Shown here: positions 36,201 through 48,200 of the stretch, in pieces
How the letters are laid out: the number at the start of each line of letters is the position of its first letter
Numbering within the stretch: position 1 is the stretch's first letter
Assembly: GCF_040412425.1 (NCBI RefSeq)
Contig: NC_089756.1
Span: forward strand, 10,192,226-10,256,225
Length of the DNA: 64,000 nt
Direction: 5' to 3'
Source of the DNA: Macrobrachium rosenbergii
Taxonomy: Eukaryota; Arthropoda; Malacostraca; Decapoda; Palaemonidae
Made by a program: the position numbers and the translations under genes
The notes under the pieces: model-generated
Seen by the model: the letters and a program-made list of their open reading frames with translations, nothing else
The model's database searches: none
Told to the model about the DNA's origin: nothing

Positions 36201-39200
36201 GCCAGTGACTAACAATGGTCTCAAGGCATTGAAAGACTCAACTCTGTTTAACTTCCATTAAAAATAGTGAGAAACGAAGAACGATTACATTCCCAGTAGT
36301 TTGAAGGCAGAATGGATGTACGAGGCATAAAATGTATGCAAGCTAAAAAGGTAGAGGCTACCATGACATTTTTAGCTTTACTTAAAAGAAGGCAAACTGC
36401 TCTCTTAATTCTGAGTGTGTCCCAAGTTAGAAGTCCATGAGGGCAATGCATTCTAGTCAGTATGTGAAACGGATCTTGCCATATCACCATATGCAGAGGA
36501 TGGTCCTCTGAAAAACTCCAAAAGGACAGAGACCTCCCTATTCTCCCACAGAGCTGGAGAGGGCTTGAACGCTCGGAGAATGATCTGGTGTCAGGCTGTA
36601 GCTGGCACCAGAAGCGCTGAGCACCAGTTGAGCTAAGAGCCTGGGACTGGCAGGCACTCGTGGGAGCTAAAGGGCACCCATGGTAGCTAGCAGGTGCTCA
36701 TGGGAGCAGTGGGCACCAGTGGGAGCTAGTGGGTGCCCTTGGGAGCTAGCGGGTGGGTGCTTGTGGGAGCTAGCGGCGCTTGTAGGAGCTGGCGGGCGCC
36801 CGGAGCAAGAGCTGGTGCCAGGAGAGCTGGGAGCCAGACAATCCAGAAGCTCGTGGCTCTGGAAGCTCCATAACTGGCGCCAGACAGCAGCTGATGCAAA
36901 ATGTAGCTGTCGCCCAGTGAACTAGGCGACAGGCGATGATCAGGATCACTTGAAAAAGAAAGTGAGATGCGGAGGACAACTACACTTCCAGTAGGACTAA
37001 GTGGAATGGAAACAGAGATGCGGAGGATGAATATAATTCCAGTAGGACTAAGTAGAACAGAAGTAAAGGACAAATGAGCCTGAAAGCTAAGGAGGAAGAG
37101 GCTGCTCTGATGTCCTTGACTTTCACTTAAAAGGCAAAATGTTTCCTTAAGCATTCAAAAATAAGCCTTTTCAGGATGTGATCTTAGTCCAATTCTGTTC
37201 ATGTAAAAACCTGAAAGCTGTAGCTGGACAGAAAGTTCTCTCTTCTTCAGTCAATGATGTCCATTAATTTCCTAAAGGAGAAGAGACGGATCTAGAGCTT
37301 GAATAGATCCTTGTTATGGCTAAAAATCCCAGGGTAAATGAAGATAAAAGAGTCTCCCTGTGAAAATACCATCTCTAAATGATGACTTAGATCTCACTAG
37401 TGTGTACTAGTCGAAGCCAGAGGTGTCTTCCGTGTAAGGCTGCCGAAAAGAGGAATGCAGAGGATCAAACAAGGGACTCATCAGTCATTCAGAATACATC
37501 CAGGCTCCAGATTACCGGATTCCTTCCTCGCTTAGATGCATCAAAGACCAGATAAAGTTGTCAAAAGCCAGAGCCCCGTGTTTAAGCACTTAGTTGAGCA
37601 TAGATCAATACCCTTTACTGATGGAGTGCGAAAGATGGAGATCTCCTAAGGTACAGAAGGGGTATCTGAAAATGGGCCATAGGTGTCTCCAAGAAGAGGG
37701 GTAGAGACTGCCTACTTAGACTGGCAGACAGGGCTAGGAGAATGACCCCTGCAACCAAACTAGTTTAAGCAATAAGACTAGCAGAAAAACTTTGTACTGG
37801 TGATTTCTGAAGCTTCGAAGGTTCCTTGAGGTGGCAAATAGGAACATAGACGGTCTACCCCATGGACTCCACAGTTCCTGCCAGACCAGGGGACATAAGG
37901 ACATGCCTACTCTCAGTTCGTCTACAAGAACTTTAGATGACTTGAATGAAAATGAATTGGATCTCAGGTTCTCTTGCTTCGAATGAAAATGAGAGAGAAA
38001 ATGAGCCTTTCTCCTCTACGTATATGCTAGGAATGAAATCTTGTCTATAGAGAATCTAGAACTACCGCAGTCCAGGTGTTAACTAAGGTCAAGAAGCACT
38101 GAAGCTCCCAAGAGAAATGCTTACAGCTCTCTAACATAAGTGAAAAGAATCCATCAAAAGGGAAGCATGACCCAGAGAGTTTCTGGTTAACCCGTGGGTT
38201 CCTTACCAAGATCCAAGGTGTAAAGCAGAAGAATAGGTCCGGGCTTGGAGGAAGAAGGGAGTTCCCTACTTCATCTATGTATGTACAGTCACCATTGCAT
38301 GTCGGACTCATATGAAGTTTATCTAACTTGACTAAAGAGTCCCCAGAACAGTAGACTCATCCACTAATGTTCCAAGAAAGAAGAAAATAGGGGCAATATT
38401 TGCGGACTGTCTGAAACAAGCAGAGATTCTCTAAGCAGATGCAAAGCCTGAAAATTCCGGGAGTTGAAACTGACATCCAAGAAGCTGACTCTTGCAATGG
38501 AGACTGTTCTGAGAAGAGATGATGTAGGTCTGTAGGCAAAAATAACAGGGCTGATTGGACTGCATCATTCTCACAGTAGAAAAGGAGCACCAGAGCTCTC
38601 TCTTCTTGAAATCCCAGAGAAGAGAGTGGAAAGCTCTAAAACCCATCTCAACTGTCCTTGTCCATACAGGACAGGACTAAGAGACAATCTGAGGCAATAT
38701 CTCTCGGTACACACTTGGGAGTCCTCTATCTACTTAGCCCATGCTCCTGCTGACAGTCTGTGCTCCTGCTGCTAGTCAAGAAAAGCCTTTTACTTCAAAA
38801 TCTTGACAAGATCTCTGACAAGGATGTCTTGTTCTGTTGAAGCACCAGAGGGAGCTAAGTCCAAAGACACTTGTCTTGCTCCCTTTTCAACAAAAGCCAA
38901 ACTTCCAAATCCCTGAGAGACTTCTTGGAGGATGAAGAAAAAACACCAGAGGGAGATTCCTTCAACAAGCTCATGAATTCGGGACACAAAAGTCCCTGTC
39001 TGCAAAGGGCAGGACTCCGAGACACTACCTGTCACTAAAAAGGGAGCAACATCAGCTGGTCTTGAACCCTAGGCAAAGGTGGAACAGACCGAAGAGAGCC
39101 AAAACGCTGTTGAGCGGTCTGTATGCGCTCAGAGGCAGGAGCCTGATAGTGAAGAGTTGGCACCTGGTGATCGGAGACTGGTGCTGGCCACTTGAAAAGC

Positions 39201-42200
39201 TGGAGCCAGGCATCCAATCAGAGACTGGCGCTCAAGAAAGAACAACAGTGTTCTTAACAAAGACAGGTGCCAAGTACTAAAGAGGAATTGACACCAGACA
39301 CTGGTGCCGGGTGCATGAGAGTGGGCGATGGGGGCTCTAAAGGTTGGCGCCAGGTACTAAAGAGAGTGCTGAGAGCCCGGGAACTGGTGTCGGGCATCCA
39401 GGAATAGGTGCTGAGAGAACAGGAACTGGCGCCAGACACTAGTAGGACAGAGCTAGGTGCGCAGGAAGACGTCAATTCGATGAGAGATGGTAACACTACA
39501 CATCTGTCAAGACGTCTTTCCAGTGGCTGTCTAACACTACACATCCTTCAAGACGCTTTTCCAGTGGCTGTTTGCTGATAGATGGGAATGTACTACAGGT
39601 TCAACTAAGGGGGCGACTACCCGTGGGCAAAACCCACCAACCTCCCTTAGAGTTCCAGTATGCCTCCTCTCAGGTTTAGGGGAGTTTGACAAGGACCTTC
39701 GTCTAGGGGAGTCAGCAGGACGAGCAACCACCTCCTCCACTACACATCCACCAAGACGCCTTTTCAGTGGCTGCCTGTTGATACCTGGGACTGTGCAACA
39801 GTTCAACAGAGGGGGGATAACTACCCGGGGGACTTCCCACCAGCCTCCATTGGACTTTCAGTATGACTCCTCCCAGGTCTAGGAGAGTATGACAGTGACT
39901 TTGGTCTACGAGAACTGGAGGGCTGGATAGCCACCTCCACTGCACAACACTCTCTTGCAAGGTTAATTTTCTGTTAACCCAGACACAAGACTGGCAATGG
40001 TATGGGAAGGAAGCTAGGGAGCCAGACGTGGAACCAAGTGGATAAACAAATAGGGGTAGTAGGAGAGAAAAAGGGTATGTCAGCCTTGTATATGCCTCAC
40101 TGACTGCTACAGTTGCCGCCCGTGGGCACACTAGGGCGTTGGGCGCTTATGGGCGCCTTGGCTGCACAGAGCACGAGTTAGCGCCAGATGACAGGAGTCG
40201 TCTGTGAGCGCTTGGGTGCTTTTGGGAGCCTTTGGCTGCTCAGAGCACGAGTTGGTGCCAGAAGGTAGATGGTGCTAGTGGGAGCCATCTAGCGCTCGTA
40301 TCATGACCTGACGTCAGGCTGAAGTGGGCGCCAGTGGCTGCTTCTTGTTACTGGAAGTGTGCAACGTTCACGATCTGCGCATCAACCTAGATGCGTGTTA
40401 TCCTTGCACAGGAGAAAAGAGAAACTTCTCAGAAAAAAAGGTAGAAATTTGTAAATGTACTGATGAAGCGAGTAATCTACACAATACACTGACGAGGCAA
40501 ATACTGGGACCAATTCTCGCCCAATGATAAAGTGTTGTTATGACTTGTTGTTTGTTGACACTTATCTAGGTCTTGCACCACTTCCAAAGTGCTTGCAGGG
40601 CCTCCATTATCAAATTAAAAGTTTACTCATCAGAAGTATTGCCCTGAGCATGCATCATCACACTGCATGTTCCACATTCACTGTGTGATATTCCATATCA
40701 CAGCACTGATAAACAAAAAAGTTTAAAGTTTGTTTGAAAGACTTCAAATCCTCAAACTGCCTCAGCTCAAGAGGAAGCTTGCTATAAAATCTAGGAGCTA
40801 CGTAATAAGCACCCTTCTCTCCTTACTATTTTCTGCCCTTACACTTTCAATTCTCTACAAGGGAAAATGTGAGGGTTAAGGTAATATTATTTACCGATGG
40901 CTAGCAAGTATACTAGGTTCGGTAAACAAACATAAAATGCAAATCTTTGGCCTAAAGGAATGACGAAACATCCAAGAATTACTTTTAAGGCAATTATATA
41001 GTGACGGCTTGCGAACAGTCTACGCCCTGTAAACCCCATTCATGTAAAAATTTGGACTAAAGGAAAAGCCTAAGATGCAAGAATTATTTTTAGGGCAAAA
41101 CTACATTGGCTGCTTGCAAGTAGCCTACGCAAAAACAAATTTGCCTGGATTAACCTAAAAGAATGAGGAAAATTCAAGAATTACATTAAGGCAAATGATC
41201 AGCGGCTAGCAAGTGCCTATGCCCAGAAAACACCATTTGAAAATTAATATCAAGGCAAAATTATACTGAAGGCTTGCAAGTAATCTGCGTAAGATCCAAG
41301 AATTACATCTGCGGGCAAAACTACATCGGCGGTACATTTGAGGGCAAAACTACATCGGTGGCATGCAAGTAGCCAAAGCAAAAAAAGTTTTGCCTGGATT
41401 AGCCTAAAATAATGATGAAACATTGAAGGATTACTTTTAAAGCAATTATATTGGCGGCTTGCGAGTGTCTATGCCGGAATAACACCATTCGAAAATTTAT
41501 TTTAGGGCAAAATTATACTGAAGGCTTGCAAGTAATCTATACCCGGTAAACAAAACATAATACAAGAGATTAAGCCTAAAGGAATGGCATAATACATACA
41601 AGGATTACTTAAGGGCAGAGTTACTATCGGCCTGGATGTAAACAAAAGACTTTTAAGACAAAAATTCTGATAATGAATCAACTTAATAACAAAAACAAAG
41701 AAAAAACTCATCCTGAGATTTCATGAAGGCTACTAATATGCGTTCCGGTGGATGTGTACACCACTGAAATCCAGATATTACATCTGAATACAGCTGCCGC
41801 CTTACTCGGTGTTCACCCGAGCACGGCAGGAACACATTGCGGTTATCTGCTAAAGTCATTCCTAATATTCCTGCTAGTGGGCGGAACAGACGTGCGAAGT
41901 GTTAACTGCAAAATTTTGAATTCAAGCTGCAGTGTAAAGTGAACTAATAGCTATGTAATTACTTGGTAAGTTACTTATATAAAAATGTAACTTTTTATTT
42001 AAGTAACTTGCCAAGTAACTACATAGCTGAATCCCACATTGACAGGTGGGAAGCATGGACATTTTCCATCCAAAATCATTCAATAAAGGAGATGAATTTG
42101 AAACAGAAAGGTAGCTAGCATTGGTGAGAGAGCTGCAGCAGGAAGATACTGCCTCTGGTTGGTGCTCATCTCAACCTATAGTGACGCAGCAGTGGGAGAA

Positions 42201-45200
42201 CCCTGTAGTCGAGGAGTACTCTGAAGACTGACAAGGCCTTACAAAATAAATGCCCTTGTCCTGGGTGCAGTACAACAAATACAACCAGAAATTTGTTATC
42301 ACATAATATTAAAACCATCACCCAACTATTAAAAACCAAGGACTGGTGGGTACTCCTGGTACACGGTACCACCAGGCATCCCAAAACTCAGCATCCTTTA
42401 ACAAGGTGAGGAGATAGAGGGTTGGAAGGTATATCCCCTATCCTTCTTCCCCCAACACCTTGTCAGCCACAGCCAATGGGCCTAATGTACTGCAATTATT
42501 ATAGGCTGTCCCCACATTGCGCAATTATTGGGAGGTGAACAATGATTTTGACTTCCAATAAGTTGATTGGAGAATCGTGGTGAGCGACAAGTTCTTCTTA
42601 AAAGCCAACGAAGCGGCGACTACTCTAATCTCATGAGCTCTTACTTTAAAAATGGAGAGATCATCTTCTTGAATCTTCGAGTGTGACTCGGAAATAACAC
42701 TCTTTAAAAAGAAGGCCAAGGCATTCTTAGATAACGGTCATGAGGGGTTTTTCACCGAACACCATAGATTCTGAGAGGGACCTCTAATCCCTTTGGTCCT
42801 ATCCAAGTAGTACTTACGAGCCCTAATTGGGCAAAGAGTTCTCTCCTGGGCTGCTGGCTCAAGGATATCTAACAAGCTTTTGACTGTAAACGAATGAGGC
42901 CAAGGGTTGGATGGGGTTACGTTCTTTGCCAAGAATCCAAGTGTGAGTGAGCAGACTGCATCTCCTTGCAAAAAACCCACTCACTTACTGAAGGTGTGTA
43001 ATTCGCTGATCCTCTTTGCCGTAGCTAAAGCAACTAAAAAGAGTGTCTTTCTGGTTATATCTCTCAGTGATAAAGCATGAAGGGGCTCAAATGTAGGGCC
43101 GGAGAGCCATTTGAGGACAGCATCTAGATTCCAGGTGACTGACGCAGGCTTCTCTTGCTTGGAAGTATCTAGGGACTTAACTAGATCGCTTATGTCTTGA
43201 TTAGCAAACAACTAGAGACCTCTATGTCTAAACACAGAGTTTAGCATAGATCTATAACCTCTGATTGTAGAGGTGGCCAAGCCTCGAGAGGACCTCAGAA
43301 ATATTAAAAAATCAGCGATCTGTGCTACACAGGTTTTAGAAGACGATACGCCATGTCTTCGGCATCAGTCATGAAAGATTGTCCACTTCGCCTGATAGAC
43401 ATTAGTGGAAGACTGACATCTGCATTTGACGATTGCTTCTGCAGCCTTTCTTGAAAAGCCCTTCGCTCTGACAAGCACCCTGACAGTCTGAAGCCTGTCA
43501 GAGTGAGAGCGAATAAGCCTAGATGGAAGCAATGGAAGTGAGGCTGCTTTAGAAGGCTTCTCTTCTCAGGTAGAAGTCTGGGGAAGTCTATTAAGAGACT
43601 GAGAAGGTCCGGGAACCACTCCTTCTGTGGCCAAAACAGAGCTACAAGCGTCATGGACACGGTGTGGGTTATGAACTTGTTTAGGACTTCCCTCACCATG
43701 CTGAACTGTGGGAAGGTGTAGACATCTAAGTCCGACCAGTCCTGGAGTATGGCATCCATCACCCATGCCCGAGGGTCCAGGACTAGAGAAAAGTAGACGG
43801 GGAGGCGATGGTTCCTCGACATCGCAAACAGGTCTACCGACGGTTTTCCCCACCATTTCCACCGGTCAGTGAACACCTCTGGATTCAGTGTCCATTCCGT
43901 CAGAAGGACCTGTTTGCAGCAATTTAACTCATCCGACAGAACGTTTAACTTTCCCTGGATGAAGTGAGTTATTATCCTGGTACGGATGATATCTGCCCAC
44001 AGAAGCAAATCCTTGGCCGCTTTGTAAAGGGAGAAGGAATGAGTCCCTCCCTGGTTTTTGATGAGGCTGTGTTGTCCAAGTGGACTGTGACTGTCTTGCC
44101 GTAAGTCTCTGTCATAAAATGTTGAAGGGCCAAGTGAACTGCCTTCAATTCCCTTACATTTATATGCAATTTCTTCTCTTCTGACAACAACTTCCTGGAT
44201 ATTTCCATGTCCTTCAAAAGCATCCCCCAACCCAGATCAGACACATCTGATTACAATGTTAGGTCGGGGTTCAGAGGGTGCAATGACTTTCCTATTGAGA
44301 ACCTCTCCTCTGCAAGCCACCACTGAAGATCCTCCTTGATCTCGGGAGTGATGCGTAACATGAAGGAGTCTGGGAGAGTTTTCCTCTGCCAACTGGCCTT
44401 TAGGAAGAATTGTTGGACTCTTGTATGGACCTTCGTAAAGGCACAAACTTCTTGATGGACGAGGGAGTGCCCAGCAGACTCATCCACTCGTTGCCTGTGC
44501 ATGATGGGCGAGATATGAACTTTCTTACTCTCTTCAGGCAGGTTTGAATCCTTTTGTGGGACAGAAAAGCCAGAAAAGTCAGAGCATCGATCCCCAACCC
44601 CATCCCCAAATAGAGAATTGACTGTGTCGGAGTAAACTGGGATTTCTGGAAATTGATTAAAAGACCCAACTCTTGGGCCTGTAGTAGAGTCTTTTGAAGG
44701 TCCTAATTGCATCTCTTCTTCAATGGGGATCATAGTAGCCAGTCGTCCAGATATAAACAGATGTTTGATCCCCATGAGATAGAGCCATCTCACTACAGGG
44801 GCAAGAACACGGGTGACTACTGTACTTGTGGAACTGTACAGAGGCCAACACAGAGAGCCCTGAACTGAAGGACCTTGCCCTGGAATACAAACTGCAGATA
44901 CTTCCTTGAGCCTGGATGTACTGGGACTAGGAAGTACACATCCTCCATGTTAATCATTACCATCCAGTCTCCCTGATGAATGGCTGACAGGATTGAATGG
45001 TTCGTTTCCATTTTGAACTTGGTGGTCTGCACAAAAAAGTTCAACGCACTGACGTCTAGGACTGGTCTCCAATCTTCCGACGTGTTGGGGATGATGAAAA
45101 GACAGTTGTAAAACCCCTCTGTGCTTATGTCTCCAAGCCTTCTGAGAAGGCTATTAACCCTTAAACGCCGAGCCTCTATTTACAAAAACATCTCCCGTAT

Positions 45201-48200
45201 GCCGGGCGTTGGGTGAGTTAGCGCTAAGCGGAAAAAAGTTTTTTTCAAAAATCACAGCACGCTTAGTTTTTAAGATTAAGAGTTCATTTTGGCTCCTTTT
45301 TTGTCATTGCCTGAAGTTTAGTATGCAACCATCAGCAATGAAAAAATATCATTATCATATATAAATATTGAAATATATGACAGCAAAAAAATTATTTATA
45401 TATAATTTTATACAAATCGCGCTGTGAGCAAAACGGTTAAAGCTAACGGGTTATTTTGTTTTTCTTTGTATTGTACACTAAACTGCGATGATTTTGGTAT
45501 ATAAAAAATTGTAAAACGATCAAAGCAACACAGAGAAAATATTATCACAAAATGATGCATGAATTCGTAACGCGTGGACGTAAAAAAATGTTTTTTTCAA
45601 AAATTCACCATAAATCAAAATATTGTGCTAGAGACTTCCCGTTTGTTGAAAAATGAAGCTAATTGATTGAATATTACTAGACTGTAAGTGTTTTAGCTTA
45701 CATTTGCAGTTGAAAGTCGAATTTTTTCTATTTATCGTGATTTATATGAAAATATTTCAAAACTGATAAAAGCTACAACCATGAGTTATTTTCTGTTGTA
45801 TTGTACATGAAATTGCGCACATTTTCATATATAAAACTTTATGTAACGACTAATATAAAATGGTGCAAATATTATGACAACGAGACGAAAGAATTTCTGA
45901 GATGTTCGGCCGAGTTACCAAGCGACGTAAGGAAAATTTTTTTTCAAAAATTCACCATAAATTGAAATATTGTGCTAGAGACTTCCAATTTATTGCAAAA
46001 TGAAGATAAATGATTGAATATTACTAGAATGTAAGAGTTTTAGCTTACAATTGCATTTTTTTACCATTTCGGTCGAGTTAAAGTTGACCAAAGGTTGAAA
46101 TTTTGGCAGTTATCGTGATTTATGTGAAAATATTTCAAAACTGATAAAAGCTACAACCATGAGCTATTTTCTGTTGCATTCTACATGAAATTGCACACAT
46201 TTTCATATATAAAAGTTTATGTAACGACTAATGTAAAACGATGCAAACATTACGACAGCCCGACGAAAGAATTTCTGAGATGTTCGGCCGAGTTACCGCA
46301 CGCAGACGTAAGGAAAAAGTTTTTTTTTCAGAAATTCACCATAAATCGAAATATTGCGCTAGAGACTTCCAGTTTGTTGCAAAGTGAAGGTACATGATTG
46401 AATATTACTAGAATGTAAGAGTTTTAGCTTATAATTGCGTTTCTTGACCATTTCGGTCGAGTTAAATTTGACAGAAGGTTGAAATTTTGGCAGTTATCGT
46501 GATTTATATGAAAATATTTCAAAACTGATAAAAGCTACAACCATGAGTTATTTTCTGTTGTATTCTACATGAAACTGCGCACATTTCTATATATAAAACT
46601 TTATGTAACGAAAAATATGAAACGGTGCAAACATTACGACAACGTGACGAAAGAATTTCTGGCGGACGTAAGGAAAACGTTTTTAAAAAATTCACCATAA
46701 ATCGAAATATTGTGCTAGAGACTTCCAATTGGTTGCGAAATGAAGATAAATGATTGAATATTACTAGAATGTAAGAGTTTTAGCTTACAATTACGTTTTT
46801 TTACCATTTCGGTCGTGTCAAAGTTGACCGAAGGTTGAAATTTTGGCAGTTATCGTGGTTTATATGAAAATATTTCCAAACTGATAAAAGCTACAACCAT
46901 GGGTTGTATTTTGCTGTATTTTACATGAAATTGCGCACATTTTCATATATAAAACTTTACGTAACGGCTAATATAGAACAGTGCAAAAATTACGACAAAA
47001 TGACGAAAGAATTTATGAAATTTTCGGCCGAGTTACCAGCGGGCGTAAGAAAAAGTTTTTTCAAAAATTCACCATAAATCGAAATATTGTGCTAGAGACT
47101 TCCAATTTGTTGCAAAATGAAGGTACATGATTGAATATTACTAGAATGTAAGAGTTTTAGCTTACAATTGCGTTTTTTTACCATTTCGGTCGAGTCAAAG
47201 TTGACCGAAGGTTGAAATTTTTTGTAGTCGATGTACGGTACGTCCACTTGGCACCCAACAGACAATTTTAATCAACGTATGATACGTCCAGTAGGCGTTT
47301 AAGGGTTAAGCTGATGGGTGAGGATGTCAAAGGCAGTTTTTCCCTGAACAGCATGGCATAGCCCTCTTGTAGGAATTTTACTACCCAGGGTTCTGCATTC
47401 CTGGTTTCCCTTTTGTCCTAAAACTGGAGAAGCCTGGCTCCTACAGGGACACGGAGGACCAAAATCTGAATGCGAGAGACTGGTTTGGAGGATGACTTCT
47501 TGGTTGTCCAGACTGAACGCAGATTCAAGCGTGGGCAGGGCTGAAACTTGGTTCTTCCACCTCGAAAGGGCTGCTGTTGCAACGGGGAGGCAGTTCTCGT
47601 GCTAAATAAGACCGAAGTGCCACAGGTTGGTTCCTTGGCACGCCTTGTTGACTGCAACAAAAGGTCCTGTGTTGACTTCTTCTGTAAGTCAGATGTGATC
47701 TGTTCTATTGTATCTCTTGGGAATAAAGCTGACTGATTTGGTGCAAACAGGAGAGCCGATCTTTGAGAAGGAGTAACACCTTTGGAGGTAAGGGTACACC
47801 AGAGTTCCCTTTTCTTTAGAACCCCCATGGAGAATAAGGTAGCCAGCTCCTGGGAGCCATCCCTAATGGCCTTATCCGTGCACAAGACTACTCCCACCCA
47901 GTCCACAGCAAAGTCCTCTTGAAGTGTACTACAGTCTTCTGTTTTCTTGGCCAATGCCGCAATTGTCCAGTCTAGGGAACTGAATACTTCAAAGACTTTA
48001 AAAACATCTTTCACAAAACAGTCCAATTCCGAAAACATAAACATAATCTTAGCGGAGTTAAGAGCTTGATCTCAGTGTTGTGTCCACAAGGCTGAAGAAG
48101 TCCCCTTGGGAGGAGGCAGGAACTCCCAGGGAAGGCGCTTCCCCAGTGGAGTAGGGCGAGTACCTCCTTGGCGACAGACGGGAAGGAGGTGCACTGAAAA

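Larger units (their letters stand above)
35396..41987 (-). mobile_element. DIRS1-like retrotransposon C (decayed, nested in D)
   Basis: Left end has CAAGTAATTACATAGCTATT and right end AATAGCTATGTAATTACTTG, inverted to each other; TTCCGCCCACTAGCGGGAAT at 35548 matches the inverted CTGCTAGTGGGCGG at 41871. Inside are a decayed recombinase, undefined RNase H/RT remnants and a repeat-rich gag region. The junction with D falls in D's terminal hairpin, next to TTATCATAAAAA. No long frame survives, so C's coding capacity has decayed most among A-D. Confidence 0.8.
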
